49,958 nucleotides of DNA, taken from positions 1 through 49,958 of the forward strand of contig JABXKU010000008.1 in assembly GCA_013619105.1 (NCBI GenBank), read 5' to 3'. Of the stretch, positions 27,481 to 36,216 are shown one piece after another. Source of the DNA: Desulfuromonadales bacterium (lineage in GTDB: Bacteria; Desulfobacterota; Desulfuromonadia; Desulfuromonadales; Syntrophotaleaceae). The notes under the pieces were generated by a model that did no database searches, had not been told where the DNA came from, and was given only the letters and a program-made list of their open reading frames with translations. The translations under genes and the position numbers were made by a program. Within the stretch, counting starts at the first letter, position 1. Each line of letters begins with the position of its first letter.

Positions 27481-27572
27481 CATGTCTGACGTAAAAACAT
27501 CTGAAAATTGCTCCCAAGGCAGAAAATTCAATTGGAAGATTACAAAGAAAGCGACAGGTGCCACTTTAGTCC

Positions 27573-28307
27573 TCAGTACCAAACCTCCATCAGACACAGT
27601 CCGTGAGCCGGTGCCGTAAGAGCCGATACACTCCCATTCTGTCCAGCTAGCAAATCGGCAACCGCATCAGGCGGCCGCTTGCCCTGCCCTACCTTCACCA
27701 GGGTGCCGGCCATCATGCGTACCATGTTGCGCAAGAACCCGCTGCCCTTGACATCGATGGTCAGTAGGCGCTCCTGCTGCCGCAGGTCGACAGCAAAAAT
27801 ATCGCGGATGGTGGTCTTGGCTGAGCACCCACTGGTGCGAAAGGCAGAAAAATCGTGACGCCCGACAAATAGGGCGGCGGCCTCTTGCATCGCTTCAAAG
27901 TCGAGGGAGGGTCTCAAGCACCAAGCATTGCGGCCGTGTAGAGGCGATTGAACCGGCCCCAGGTAGACACAATATCGATACCATTTGCCTTGGGCGCTAA
28001 AGCGGGCATGAAATCCTGCTGGCACTTCTTCTGCTAACTGCACTGCCACCGTCGAAGGCAAAAAACTATTGACTCCATCGCGGAAAGCCTGGACCGGTAT
28101 TGAACGTTCGGTTTGTAGATGAGCCACCATGCCACGAGCATGCACCCCAGCATCCGTGCGCCCGGAGGAATACACCGTCACAGCCTGCCCGAGTAACTGG
28201 GCCAGGGCTTCTTCTACCACCTGCTGGACCGATAGTTCATTGGGCTGACGCTGCCAGCCGGCATAACCGCTGCCATCATATTCGATAGTTAACTTAATAG
28301 TTCGCAT
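27573..28307 (-). CDS. truA: tRNA pseudouridine synthase A
   Basis: Makes pseudouridine at positions 38-40 of the tRNA anticodon arm. 244 residues, normal length. Motifs: LTIEYDGSGYAGWQRQP near the start, the catalytic aspartate in SSGRTDAGVHARG, FHARFSAQGKWYRY and GSGFLRNMVRMMAGTL. The start at 28307 has only a weak ribosome site. It follows asd in the same direction but is separated by a strong hairpin (28375-28395). Confidence 0.96.
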   Translation of the reverse strand: MRTIKLTIEYDGSGYAGWQRQPNELSVQQVVEEALAQLLGQAVTVYSSGRTDAGVHARGMVAHLQTERSIPVQAFRDGVNSFLPSTVAVQLAEEVPAGFHARFSAQGKWYRYCVYLGPVQSPLHGRNAWCLRPSLDFEAMQEAAALFVGRHDFSAFRTSGCSAKTTIRDIFAVDLRQQERLLTIDVKGSGFLRNMVRMMAGTLVKVGQGKRPPDAVADLLAGQNGSVSALTAPAHGLCLMEVWY

Positions 28308-28374
28308 ATCAATTGGTTCCGCTAGGAGCGGTGTCTGTTCTTGGCCAGTTCGACACTATTCTAATTAAACGAAA

Positions 28375-28395
28375 CAGGGGGCCACTGGCCCCCTG
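28375..28395 (-). terminator. Intrinsic terminator between asd and truA
   Basis: A perfect 9-bp stem CAGGGGGCC / GGCCCCCTG with a 3-nt loop, followed on the minus strand by a T-rich stretch. Confidence 0.8.
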
Positions 28396-28437
28396 CACGA
28401 TTCATCTATACTGCTAATTCAGAACGGCTAAAACGGC

Positions 28438-29457
28438 TCAGAGATGTTTCTCCAGAACGATTTCGGCGATCTGTACCGCGTTGGTGGCAGCGCCTTTGCG
28501 CAGGTTATCGGCCACCACCCACAGGTTGAGACCGTTGGCAATAGATTCATCCTCACGAATCCGGCCCACCAGAGTCAAGTCCTGACCGGCCGCAGCGACA
28601 GCCAGAGGATATTCCAAATTGGCAATATCATCCACTACCTGCACCCCGGCACTGGCAGCAAGAATCTCGCGAGCCTGAGCGGCGCTAAGCTTCTGCTCAG
28701 TTTCGATATTAATCGACTCGCTATGGCTGTAAAAAACCGGCACACGTACCGTCGTCGCAGTAACTCCGATGGTATCATCGCCAAAGATCTTGCGGGTCTC
28801 GTTGACCATCTTCATCTCTTCCTTGGTGTAACCATTATCCAAGAAGTCATCGATCTGCGGTAAGCAGTTGAAGGCGATCTGATGCGGATAGACCTTGCAA
28901 TCAGCCGGGCGACCATTGAGCAGCTCGCCAGACTGCATGCGCAGCTCATCGATGGCGTTACGACCGGTGCCTGAAACAGCTTGATAGGTGGAAACCACTA
29001 CTCGCTTCAGCTTAGCCGCATCGTGTAGGGGCTTGAGAGCCACCACCATCTGAATGGTCGAACAGTTGGGATTAGCGATAATGCCTTTTTTGCTGTACTG
29101 GGCAATATCCTGAGGATTGACCTCGGGCACCACCAGCGGCACTTCAGAATCCATACGCCAGGCGCTGGAGTTGTCTATACAGATCGCCCCGGCAGCGGCG
29201 GCGATGGGACAAAACTCTTCACTACGAGCTCCGCCGGCACTGAACAGAGCGATATCTATGCCTTCGAAGGCATCCTTGTCCAGCAGCTGCACCATGTGCT
29301 GCTCGCCGTTGAACTCAAGAAACTTACCGACGGATCGTTCGGACGCCAGAAGACGCAGTTCCTTGATCGGGAAATTGCGTTCTGCCAGCACTTCCAGCAT
29401 CTGCTGGCCGACGGCGCCAGTGGCGCCGACGACAGCAACATTGCATTGTTTAGCCAT
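28438..29457 (-). CDS. asd: Aspartate-semialdehyde dehydrogenase
   Basis: Second step of the aspartate family (lysine, threonine, methionine, diaminopimelate). 339 residues. Motifs: NVAVVGATGAVGQQML at the N-terminus, SAGGARSEEF, the catalytic cysteine in IIANPNCSTIQMVVAL, and the substrate arginine and histidine region in GVTATTVRVPVFYSHSESI. ATG 29457 is spaced correctly from AAAGGAAG; an ATG two codons earlier is too close to it. It follows leuB by 53 bp and so likely shares the leucine transcript. Confidence 0.96.
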   Translation of the reverse strand: MAKQCNVAVVGATGAVGQQMLEVLAERNFPIKELRLLASERSVGKFLEFNGEQHMVQLLDKDAFEGIDIALFSAGGARSEEFCPIAAAAGAICIDNSSAWRMDSEVPLVVPEVNPQDIAQYSKKGIIANPNCSTIQMVVALKPLHDAAKLKRVVVSTYQAVSGTGRNAIDELRMQSGELLNGRPADCKVYPHQIAFNCLPQIDDFLDNGYTKEEMKMVNETRKIFGDDTIGVTATTVRVPVFYSHSESINIETEQKLSAAQAREILAASAGVQVVDDIANLEYPLAVAAAGQDLTLVGRIREDESIANGLNLWVVADNLRKGAATNAVQIAEIVLEKHL

Positions 29458-29510
29458 GAGCATACTTCCTTTATCTAAACGAATGGGTTGAAACCAGCAC
29501 AGTTCATTCC

Positions 29511-30575
29511 CTATTTGATCAGGGAAGCAACGAAGTCACCGACTTCGGTGGTACTCATACCCATTTTGCCTGCCGACAGGCTCTTGATCTTGCCGGAAGC
29601 CAAAGCTTCGTTGACCGCTTTGTCGATCGCCTTGGCCGCTACTTCTTCGCCGAGGGTCTCGAGCATCATGCCGCCGGCGCAAATGGCTGCCAGAGGGTTA
29701 ATGATATTCTGGCCGGTATACTTAGGGGCGCTACCGCCGATGGGCTCAAACATGGAGACGCCCTCGGGGTTGATGTTGCCGCCGGCAGCGATGCCCATGC
29801 CGCCTTGAATCATGGCGCCAAGGTCGGTGATGATATCGCCGAACAGGTTGGATGTAACAATGACGTCATAGAACTCGGGGCTCTTGACCATCCACATGGT
29901 GCAGGCGTCAACATGATTGTAATCCTGCTTGATGTCCTGGAACTCGGCATCGCCGATTTCCTTGTGCGCCCGCACCCAAAGATCACCGACGTGGGTCAAA
30001 ACGTTGCACTTGTGTACCAGGGTCAAAGTCTTGTTCTTGTTCCGCTTACGGGTATATTCGTAGGCGTAACGCAGGCAACGATCGACTACCGCACGGGTGT
30101 AGACCATGGTCTGGGTCGCCACTTCGTTGGGGGTACCGACCATAGAAGCGCCGCCCATACCGGTGTAGATACCGCCGGTGTTTTCCCGGATAACGGTAAA
30201 GTCAATATGCTCGGGACCCTTGTCTTTGAGGGGGGTCTCAACATTGGGGTAAAGCTTAACCGGACGCAGATTGATGTACTGGTCGAGGGCAAAGCGCAGT
30301 TTGAGCAGGATACCGAGCTCAAGGATACCGGGCTTGACATCAGGGTGACCGATGGCACCGAGGAAGATACTATCGTGCTTCTTCAGTTCAGCAACGGCGT
30401 TATCGGGCAGACATTCGCCGGTGCGCATGTAGCGCTCGCCGCCGAAATCGTACTTTTCATAGTTAAGCTTCAAGCCGTGAGCGGCGGATACTACATCAAG
30501 GACCTTGACACCTTCGCGCATTACTTCAGGTCCGGTGCCATCTCCGGGCATCAGGGCAATATTGTAAGATTTCAT
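29511..30575 (-). CDS. leuB: 3-isopropylmalate dehydrogenase
   Basis: NAD-dependent oxidation and decarboxylation of 3-isopropylmalate. 354 residues. Motifs: MPGDGTGPEVMREGVKVL at the start, the ligand arginine region FALDQYINLRPVKLYP, TVIRENTGGIYTGMGG, HKCNVLTHVGDLW and the metal-binding SNLFGDIITDLGAMIQGGMG. Tartrate and isocitrate dehydrogenases look similar; its place beside leuD supports LeuB. A near-consensus promoter sits just upstream, so it can be transcribed apart from leuACD. Confidence 0.92.
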   Translation of the reverse strand: MKSYNIALMPGDGTGPEVMREGVKVLDVVSAAHGLKLNYEKYDFGGERYMRTGECLPDNAVAELKKHDSIFLGAIGHPDVKPGILELGILLKLRFALDQYINLRPVKLYPNVETPLKDKGPEHIDFTVIRENTGGIYTGMGGASMVGTPNEVATQTMVYTRAVVDRCLRYAYEYTRKRNKNKTLTLVHKCNVLTHVGDLWVRAHKEIGDAEFQDIKQDYNHVDACTMWMVKSPEFYDVIVTSNLFGDIITDLGAMIQGGMGIAAGGNINPEGVSMFEPIGGSAPKYTGQNIINPLAAICAGGMMLETLGEEVAAKAIDKAVNEALASGKIKSLSAGKMGMSTTEVGDFVASLIK

Positions 30576-30660
30576 CTCTGACTGTTCCTTTCGTTAGGTC
30601 TGAGTCGAGTTATGTAAAAAACGGACTGGCCAGGGCATAAAGAGCCCCTCGCTGGGCGCT

Positions 30661-30689
30661 ACTATAGTGCCCGACCAGATGATTGTCAA
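30661..30689 (-). promoter_or_regulatory. Near-consensus sigma-70 promoter for leuB-asd
   Basis: Minus strand TTGACA (30684-30689), 17-bp spacer, TATAGT (30661-30666): eleven of twelve consensus bases. It lies about 86 bp before the leuB ATG, in the 169-bp leuD-leuB gap. Confidence 0.75.
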
Positions 30690-30744
30690 ATCTTTTGACC
30701 GTCCCGTGGCGCCTTATAAACACAGCGTTAGATCGGTAATGATC

Positions 30745-31275
30745 TCAATAACGGGCGTCGGCGAATTCAACCCAGCCACCGGCTTCGACCAGTGCATTGT
30801 CAAAGCGGCTCAGAGGGAATTCAAAGACTTGTTCCTGGCCAGCTCCTTTGGCCGTCAGGATCTGCTTGGCCAGGTCGACCTCGATGGTAACCGTGCCCTG
30901 CTGTTGCAAAGTAAACAACTGCTCGATATCTGCAGCCGGCAGTTCGATGGCCAGCATTCCGCAATTGAACATATTTTGGCGGAAGATACGGGCATAGCCT
31001 TCGGCGATTACCGTGTAGATGCCGTTAACCTCCAGAGCCCAAGGCGCATGCTCCCGTGAGGAACCACAGCCGAAGTTTTTCCGGGTGACGATGACTGCCG
31101 CTTGCTGCAGGGCCTCCCCCTGAGGGTCGAAACCGTCGAGGGTGAGGTCTTCGAGTAGATAAGGCTTAAGGGCGTCCTTGGTCACCTCGGTGAGATAACG
31201 GGCCGGAATGATTTCGTCAGTATTGATATCGGACCGGTCGAGATAGATCGCCGGGCCGCTAAAGGTTCTGTTCAT
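30745..31275 (-). CDS. leuD: 3-isopropylmalate dehydratase small subunit
   Basis: Swivelling-domain subunit of isopropylmalate isomerase. 176 residues. Motifs: YLDRSDINTDEIIPARYLT near the start and the conserved loop NFGCGSSREHAPWAL, which binds substrate, then ARIFRQNMFNCGML. AAGGAG precedes the ATG. It lies 36 bp after leuC. The size and loop match the short aconitase-swivel family that pairs with the ~420-residue LeuC type encoded next door. Confidence 0.96.
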   Translation of the reverse strand: MNRTFSGPAIYLDRSDINTDEIIPARYLTEVTKDALKPYLLEDLTLDGFDPQGEALQQAAVIVTRKNFGCGSSREHAPWALEVNGIYTVIAEGYARIFRQNMFNCGMLAIELPAADIEQLFTLQQQGTVTIEVDLAKQILTAKGAGQEQVFEFPLSRFDNALVEAGGWVEFADARY

Positions 31276-31311
31276 GACTTGGTTGCTCCTTGTTAAAGAC
31301 TAATGGCCCGA

Positions 31312-32592
31312 TTACAGATCGCGGGGATCGGTAACCACCCCTTTGATGCCGCTAGCGGCCGCAGTAGCTGGGCTCATGAGATAGACCATCCCGCCCTGCC
31401 CCATGCGTCCCTGAAAGTTGCGATTGCTGGTAGCTGCGCACGATTCGCCGGGAGCCAGCACACCGTTACTCATACCGAGGCAGGCACCACAGGTCGGATT
31501 GGTGACACAGAAGCCAGCATCCATAAAGGTGGCGATAATGCCCTGATCCATTGCTTCGCGGAAAATCTTAGGCGAGGCCGGCGAAAGAATGCCTCGTACG
31601 CCCGGAGCCAAGGTGCGCCCTTTGAGGATTGCTGCCGCCTGTTGCAAGTCTTCCAGACGACCGTTGGTGCAGGTACCGATATATACCTGGTCGACCTTTG
31701 CGTCCTTCAGCTCGCGGGCACTCTTCACACAGTCAGGCTTGTAATCATAGGTAACCTGCGGCTCTAGATCGGTGACATCGATGTCGAGAATACGATCGTA
31801 TTCGGCGTCGGCATCCGAATGCCATTTGCTGAAGTCGGCCAGAGCGGCTTCCTTGCTGGCGTATTCCTCAGAAATAAACTGCCACAGGTAATCGACCGTT
31901 ACTTGATCGGGCATGCAGATACCGCTGGTGCCGCCTGCTTCAATGGCCATATTGGTCAGGGTCATACGGGCATCCATGCTCATGGCATCGACCACCGGAC
32001 CGCGGAATTCGATAACTCGGTCGGTAGCACCGTTAACACCGAGCTTCTGAACGATATGCAGAATCACGTCCTTGGAAACGACCTGGTCCTGCAATTGACC
32101 GCTAATATTAACCAGGATACTGGCCGGTTTGCGAAAAGCACAGACCCCCTTGAGGATGCCGACTTCGAGGTCGGTGGTGCCAACCCCGGCGGCAAAAGCG
32201 CCAAAGGCTCCGTGGGTACAGGTATGGCTATCGCCCATGATCACCGTAAAACCGGGACGGATGAATCCCTTTTCAGGAAACAGTACATGGCATACACCGT
32301 TCTGGCCGACATCAAAAAAGTCCGGGATATCGTGACGCCCAGCCCAGTCACGCAGCATCTTGCCCTGAATGGCGGTCTTGGTGTCCTTGGCCGGTGTGAC
32401 GTGGTCGATGACCGCCTTGATCTTGGTCCGGTCGAAGACCCGATCCTTTTCGCGCCACTGCAGATCCGAGATGGCAATCGGCGTGGTGATCTCGTGACAG
32501 AGAACCCGATCGAGGTCGAGCACATAGGTGCCGTCGAAAGGCTCGTCGCGAAGATGCGCGGCGAAGATTTTTTCTGCGATAGTTTGTCCCAT
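31312..32592 (-). CDS. leuC: 3-isopropylmalate dehydratase large subunit
   Basis: Aconitase-family [4Fe-4S] subunit. 426 residues, the shorter archaeal-like LeuC2 size rather than the ~470-residue enterobacterial type. Motifs: MGDSHTCTHGAFGAFAAGVG, the cluster cysteine in YIGTCTNGRLEDL, and NPTCGACLGMSNG with two further cluster cysteines. AAGGAG precedes the ATG. It lies 51 bp after leuA and 36 bp before leuD. Confidence 0.96.
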   Translation of the reverse strand: MGQTIAEKIFAAHLRDEPFDGTYVLDLDRVLCHEITTPIAISDLQWREKDRVFDRTKIKAVIDHVTPAKDTKTAIQGKMLRDWAGRHDIPDFFDVGQNGVCHVLFPEKGFIRPGFTVIMGDSHTCTHGAFGAFAAGVGTTDLEVGILKGVCAFRKPASILVNISGQLQDQVVSKDVILHIVQKLGVNGATDRVIEFRGPVVDAMSMDARMTLTNMAIEAGGTSGICMPDQVTVDYLWQFISEEYASKEAALADFSKWHSDADAEYDRILDIDVTDLEPQVTYDYKPDCVKSARELKDAKVDQVYIGTCTNGRLEDLQQAAAILKGRTLAPGVRGILSPASPKIFREAMDQGIIATFMDAGFCVTNPTCGACLGMSNGVLAPGESCAATSNRNFQGRMGQGGMVYLMSPATAAASGIKGVVTDPRDL

Positions 32593-32643
32593 CTACTTAC
32601 TCCTTAAATATCATCAGCCCAGGCATAGACCGGGGCCTGTTCG

Positions 32644-34182
32644 TTAAAGGCCGCCAGCGGTACGTTCCAACACACTGACGAGCTTGTTCAAAGCATTAAT
32701 ATAGGCCTTAGCACTAGCGACGATTATGTCGAGATGCGCTCCTTGACCAATCACCTCGCGACCATCGAGTTCTAGCCGTACAGTGCATTCACCCTGGGCA
32801 TCGGTGCCGCCGGTAATGGCACCAACAGTAAAGTCGAGCAATTTAGCCTGGCTTTTGGTCAGCTTTTTAATAGCCTTAAAGGTGGCATCGACGGGTCCGC
32901 CTCCCATCAGGGCGGTTTTTTTGACTTTGCCCTCAACCTCCATGGCCACAGTGGCTGTCGGCGCGGCAAAGGATCCGGAGGCGATACTCATCTCAAGCAA
33001 CTTGTAGCGCTCTTCGATACGGATTATTTCATCGGCGACGATGGCGTCGAGATCCTCGTCGTAGATATCCTTCTTCTTGTCGGCCAGAGCCTTAAAACGG
33101 ACAAAGGCCTTATTGAGGTCTTCCTTGTTCAGCTCGTAGCCAAGTTCTGTCAGCCGCAGGCCGAAAGCATGACGACCCGAATGCTTGCCGAGCACCAGCT
33201 TGTTCTTAGTCAAGCCGATAGATTCGGGAGTCATGATCTCGTAGGTCGATTTATCCATCAACATACCGTGCTGGTGGATGCCCGCCTCATGGGCAAAGGC
33301 ATTGGCACCGACAATGGCCTTATTGGGTTGCACCACGATACCAGTGATAGTCGACAACAGCTTGCTGGTAGAATATATGTACTCTGTAACCACCTCGGTA
33401 CGGAAGGGCATGATGTCATGGCGGGTGCGCAGGGCCATAACGATCTCCTCCAGGGAGCAGTTACCCGCCCGCTCGCCGATACCGTTGATGGTGCACTCAA
33501 CCTGTTCGGCGCCGGCCTGTACTGCGGCCAGAGAGTTAGCTACTGCCAGACCAAGGTCGTTATGACAATGCACCGAAAGGATTGCCTGGTCGACATTGGG
33601 CACATGATCCTTGAGATACTTGATGATATCGAAGTACTCGGAAGGAATGGTATAGCCAACAGTATCGGGAATGTTCACCACTTTGGCACCGGCAGCAATG
33701 ACCTCCTCCACCACCTGGGCGAGAAAGGGCAAACGGGTCCTAACCGCGTCTTCGGCGGAAAATTCCACATTAGGTGTATAACCGGCGGCTCGCTGCACAG
33801 CGGCCACGGCGGTGTCTATCACCTGCTGTTCACTCATCTTGAGTTTGTATTTCAGGTGAATGTCACTAGTGGCGATGAAAGTATGAATACGGGCCCGTTC
33901 CCCGGCAGGCTTGAGGGCCTTCCAGGCACAGTCGATATCCAGGTTGCTGGCACGGCTCAGTCCGGCGATTTGACTGTGGCGAGTCGCTTTTGCGACCCGT
34001 CTGACGGCCTCAAAATCCCCCTCGGAAGCGATAGGAAAACCGGCTTCGATGACATCGACATTAAGCTTTTCAAGCTGCGCAGCGATACGCAGCTTCTCAT
34101 CGATGTTCATACTAGCGCCGGGAGATTGTTCACCGTCACGCAAGGTGGTATCAAAAATCTTGATGGTTTTAACGTTATCCAT
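32644..34182 (-). CDS. leuA: 2-isopropylmalate synthase
   Basis: First committed step of leucine synthesis: condenses acetyl-CoA with 2-oxoisovalerate. 512 residues. The TIM-barrel half has IFDTTLRDGEQSPGASM near residue 8, the metal-binding SVHCHNDLGLAVANS near 205, and GIGERAGNCSLEE. The C-terminal half is the leucine-binding regulatory domain. ATG 34182 follows GGAGG; nine upstream codons are not supported. Preceded by a T-box leader, so expression should rise when tRNA-Leu is uncharged, on top of feedback inhibition. Confidence 0.96.
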   Translation of the reverse strand: MDNVKTIKIFDTTLRDGEQSPGASMNIDEKLRIAAQLEKLNVDVIEAGFPIASEGDFEAVRRVAKATRHSQIAGLSRASNLDIDCAWKALKPAGERARIHTFIATSDIHLKYKLKMSEQQVIDTAVAAVQRAAGYTPNVEFSAEDAVRTRLPFLAQVVEEVIAAGAKVVNIPDTVGYTIPSEYFDIIKYLKDHVPNVDQAILSVHCHNDLGLAVANSLAAVQAGAEQVECTINGIGERAGNCSLEEIVMALRTRHDIMPFRTEVVTEYIYSTSKLLSTITGIVVQPNKAIVGANAFAHEAGIHQHGMLMDKSTYEIMTPESIGLTKNKLVLGKHSGRHAFGLRLTELGYELNKEDLNKAFVRFKALADKKKDIYDEDLDAIVADEIIRIEERYKLLEMSIASGSFAAPTATVAMEVEGKVKKTALMGGGPVDATFKAIKKLTKSQAKLLDFTVGAITGGTDAQGECTVRLELDGREVIGQGAHLDIIVASAKAYINALNKLVSVLERTAGGL

Positions 34183-34364
34183 GTGACCTCCAGAAGATCT
34201 GTTGTGCAACTGCTTCTACGGTGCGGGGAGTCCTGTGTCGAATAGCTTGGTAAATCCGGTGTATTGGGTGCTGGCTGGAAACTCCCAGCTCACTCAGGTC
34301 CGATTCCACAAGACCACCTCCTTTCAGTATCCTGGTTAAGCACGCTCCACTAGGTGCAACAGAC

Positions 34365-34625
34365 AAAAAAAAGCACCCACCCATAAAACAGGGGCGAGAG
34401 CTTCAGCTTCGCGGTACCACCCTGATTCAGCCGCCGTAGCGGCCCTTCCTTGACCCTTTACGCGGGCTAACGTCCTTGGCTAACGGCCTTTTTCAAAGCA
34501 TCCGCTTCACCAAGGCGGCTCCGAGGCGAGTTCAACCTTCCCTGTACCGGCTTGCAGCAACCGCCGGCTCTCTACAACAGGGGACAGGCCTACTACTCCT
34601 CTTCAACGCCTTTCCATTGAGCTGA
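34365..34625 (-). promoter_or_regulatory. T-box leader (tRNA-Leu sensing) of leuA operon
   Basis: On the minus strand the leader has the exact T-box core AGGGTGGTACCGCG (34410-34423). Upstream are AG-bulge-like AGAGAGCCGGCGG and a specifier region GAACTCGCC, in which CTC is a leucine codon. Downstream is an attenuator: GCTCTCGCCCC pairs with GGGTGGGTGC (one mismatch, two G-T pairs), followed by eight T (34365-34372). T-boxes before leuA in this bacterial group are established knowledge. Uncharged tRNA-Leu should stabilise the antiterminator. Confidence 0.93.
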
Positions 34626-34630
34626 CATCA

Positions 34631-34660
34631 GTTAAACCAGATCGGCCCAGAAAGTGTCAA
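34631..34660 (-). promoter_or_regulatory. Candidate promoter of the leuA T-box transcript
   Basis: Minus strand TTGACA (34655-34660), 18-bp spacer, TTTAAC (34631-34636), positioned just ahead of the leader. Confidence 0.6.
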
Positions 34661-34681
34661 GGGCTTTTACGTTAAAAGCCC
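34661..34681 (-). terminator. Hairpin behind pssA, adjoining the leuA promoter
   Basis: A perfect 9-bp stem GGGCTTTTA / TAAAAGCCC with a 3-nt loop. It directly adjoins the -35 element of leuA. It probably ends the ilv-psd-pssA transcript, though there is no T-run after it. Confidence 0.55.
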
Positions 34682-34736
34682 CGAAATTCCGTCGATTTTA
34701 AGGCAGACAAAACAGCCTTTCAGTAACCTAAAACTT

Positions 34737-35504
34737 CTACCCGTCTCCCCGCCTTCGGCGTAGGCGGCGCAGCAGGGGCAGACGAAATAGATAGCTAGCA
34801 GGACCCGACAGCAAATAGATGCCAAACAATGCAAAAATCATGATCTGTGGTTCGGCCACCACCACGATGACCACAAAGATCAACAACACCAGAAAACCGA
34901 AGGGCTGGCGCTTGACCAGTTCGGGGTCCTTGAAGGAGTAGTAGCGAACATTACTGACCATAAGCAAAGCCAGCACATAGATGAGAATCAGTACGGACAC
35001 CTTGCGGATACTACCCGAGCCGCCCAAATGATAAAAGAGCAGCACGCAGCTGGCCACCATGCTCGCTGAAGCAGGAATCGGCAGGCCGAGAAAGCGCTTC
35101 GACTCAACGGTGTCAACTTGGACATTGAACCGGGCCAGGCGCAGGGCGCCACAGACCACATAAAGAAAAGCTGCCAACCAGCCAAGCTTACCAAAAGGTT
35201 TAAGGGCCCAGGAATACATAAGCAACCCTGGCGCGACACCAAACGCAACCAAATCGGCCAGCGAGTCATACTCAACACCAAAGCGACTTGTGGTGCCGGT
35301 CAGTCGAGCGACCTTGCCATCCAGTACATCAAAAATTGCCGAGATGAGGATGAACCAAGCAGCCACATAGTAGCCACCATTCATGGTGGAGATAATGCCG
35401 TAAAAGCCAGCAAACAGAGTGCCAGTGGTAAAGAGGTTTGGCAGCAGGTAGACACCCTTACGCAAGCTCTCCCGACGATCTAAAGAGGACGATGATTCGC
35501 TCAT
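34737..35504 (-). CDS. pssA: CDP-diacylglycerol-serine O-phosphatidyltransferase
   Basis: Makes phosphatidylserine in the inner membrane. 255 residues with about six transmembrane helices. The CDP-alcohol phosphatidyltransferase signature D-G-x2-A-R-x8-G-x3-D-x3-D is read in DVLDGKVARLTG and FGVEYDSLADLVAFG. A basic C-terminal tail (RRLRRRRGDG) ends the protein. Its ATG overlaps the psd stop codon by 4 bp, so translation of the two phosphatidylethanolamine enzymes is coupled. Confidence 0.95.
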   Translation of the reverse strand: MSESSSSLDRRESLRKGVYLLPNLFTTGTLFAGFYGIISTMNGGYYVAAWFILISAIFDVLDGKVARLTGTTSRFGVEYDSLADLVAFGVAPGLLMYSWALKPFGKLGWLAAFLYVVCGALRLARFNVQVDTVESKRFLGLPIPASASMVASCVLLFYHLGGSGSIRKVSVLILIYVLALLMVSNVRYYSFKDPELVKRQPFGFLVLLIFVVIVVVAEPQIMIFALFGIYLLSGPASYLFRLPLLRRLRRRRGDG

Positions 35505-36145
35505 TTGAGGTAGCCCAAAATGGTTTCTCCAGCTTTGGCACGATCACCGACGTTAATCAGCACATCAGAATCGGCAGGAAAGTAAACATCAACCCGGGAG
35601 CCGAAGCGTATCAGACCGCAGCGCATGCCCCGCTTGAGCAAATCGCCGATTTGCGGATAGACCACAATCCGTCGCGCAATCAGACCGGCGATCTGTACAA
35701 ACAACAGTCGCTTACCTGAAGGGTGTTCGACCAGTGTACCGGCCTGCTCGTTCTGCAAACTAGCCTTATCGAGGGCAGCGTTAAAGAACTCACCCTTGTT
35801 GTAGAACTTATCGACCACCTTGCCGTCGCAGGGCACCCGGTTGACATGCACATCGAATACCGACATGAAGATACTAACCTTGATCGCCTCGCTCTTGAAG
35901 TAGCGTTCCTCAGTCACCGGACCTACGAACACCACCTTGCCGTCCGCCGGCGACACAACCGCCGACTCCTCAGCCTCTACATGACGCTCAGGATTGCGAA
36001 AGAAATAGACGGTAAACAGGGTCAAAGCCAAGGCCAGAACAGTTAGCGTTCCCCAACTGAGCAGCGCAAAGACCAGAGTGACAAAGGCGAAAAGCGCGAT
36101 AAATGGGTAGCCTTCAGAGGCGACCGGTTGATGCTGGTTTTTCAT
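35501..36145 (-). CDS. psd: Phosphatidylserine decarboxylase (short type)
   Basis: Converts phosphatidylserine to phosphatidylethanolamine. 214 residues, the short archaeal-like class. Two N-terminal hydrophobic helices precede SPADGKVVFVGPV and SIFMSVFDVHVNRVPCDGKV. The self-cleavage site that yields the pyruvoyl group is the Gly-Ser in RFGSRVDVYFP. ATG 36145 follows GAGGA. It lies just after the ilvC remnant and overlaps pssA. Confidence 0.95.
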   Translation of the reverse strand: MKNQHQPVASEGYPFIALFAFVTLVFALLSWGTLTVLALALTLFTVYFFRNPERHVEAEESAVVSPADGKVVFVGPVTEERYFKSEAIKVSIFMSVFDVHVNRVPCDGKVVDKFYNKGEFFNAALDKASLQNEQAGTLVEHPSGKRLLFVQIAGLIARRIVVYPQIGDLLKRGMRCGLIRFGSRVDVYFPADSDVLINVGDRAKAGETILGYLK

Positions 36146-36216
36146 GGTAATATCCTCGACTGAACCGCGCCGATGAGTCGTAAGGGTTTTCCTAACGCTC
36201 TAGCCCGGCGGGTTAA

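Larger units (their letters stand above)
26591..27572. other. Gene-poor stretch of about 980 bp
   Basis: Between the FKBP gene and truA. It holds a strong minus-strand terminator at 26862-26897, the truA terminator at 27449-27480 and, between them, an unassigned 82-codon open frame (27073-27321, minus, GTG start, no ribosome site). I see no tRNA, and no tmRNA, RNase P or SRP RNA hallmarks. Confidence 0.6.

Noticed and set aside
33169-34245. 358-codon plus-strand frame opposite leuA, and a 262-codon one opposite leuC
   Set aside because: Shadows of leuA and leuC caused by codon bias; histidine/glycine-rich translations without motifs or ribosome sites.
34183-34384. 69-codon minus frame between the T-box and leuA as a leader peptide
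   Set aside because: The exact T-box core and attenuator explain the control; the frame has no run of leucine codons and overlaps the terminator.
36146-36216. Further ilvC sequence next to psd
   Set aside because: The reading frame ends at TAA 36217 and the remaining bases up to psd show nothing IlvC-like.
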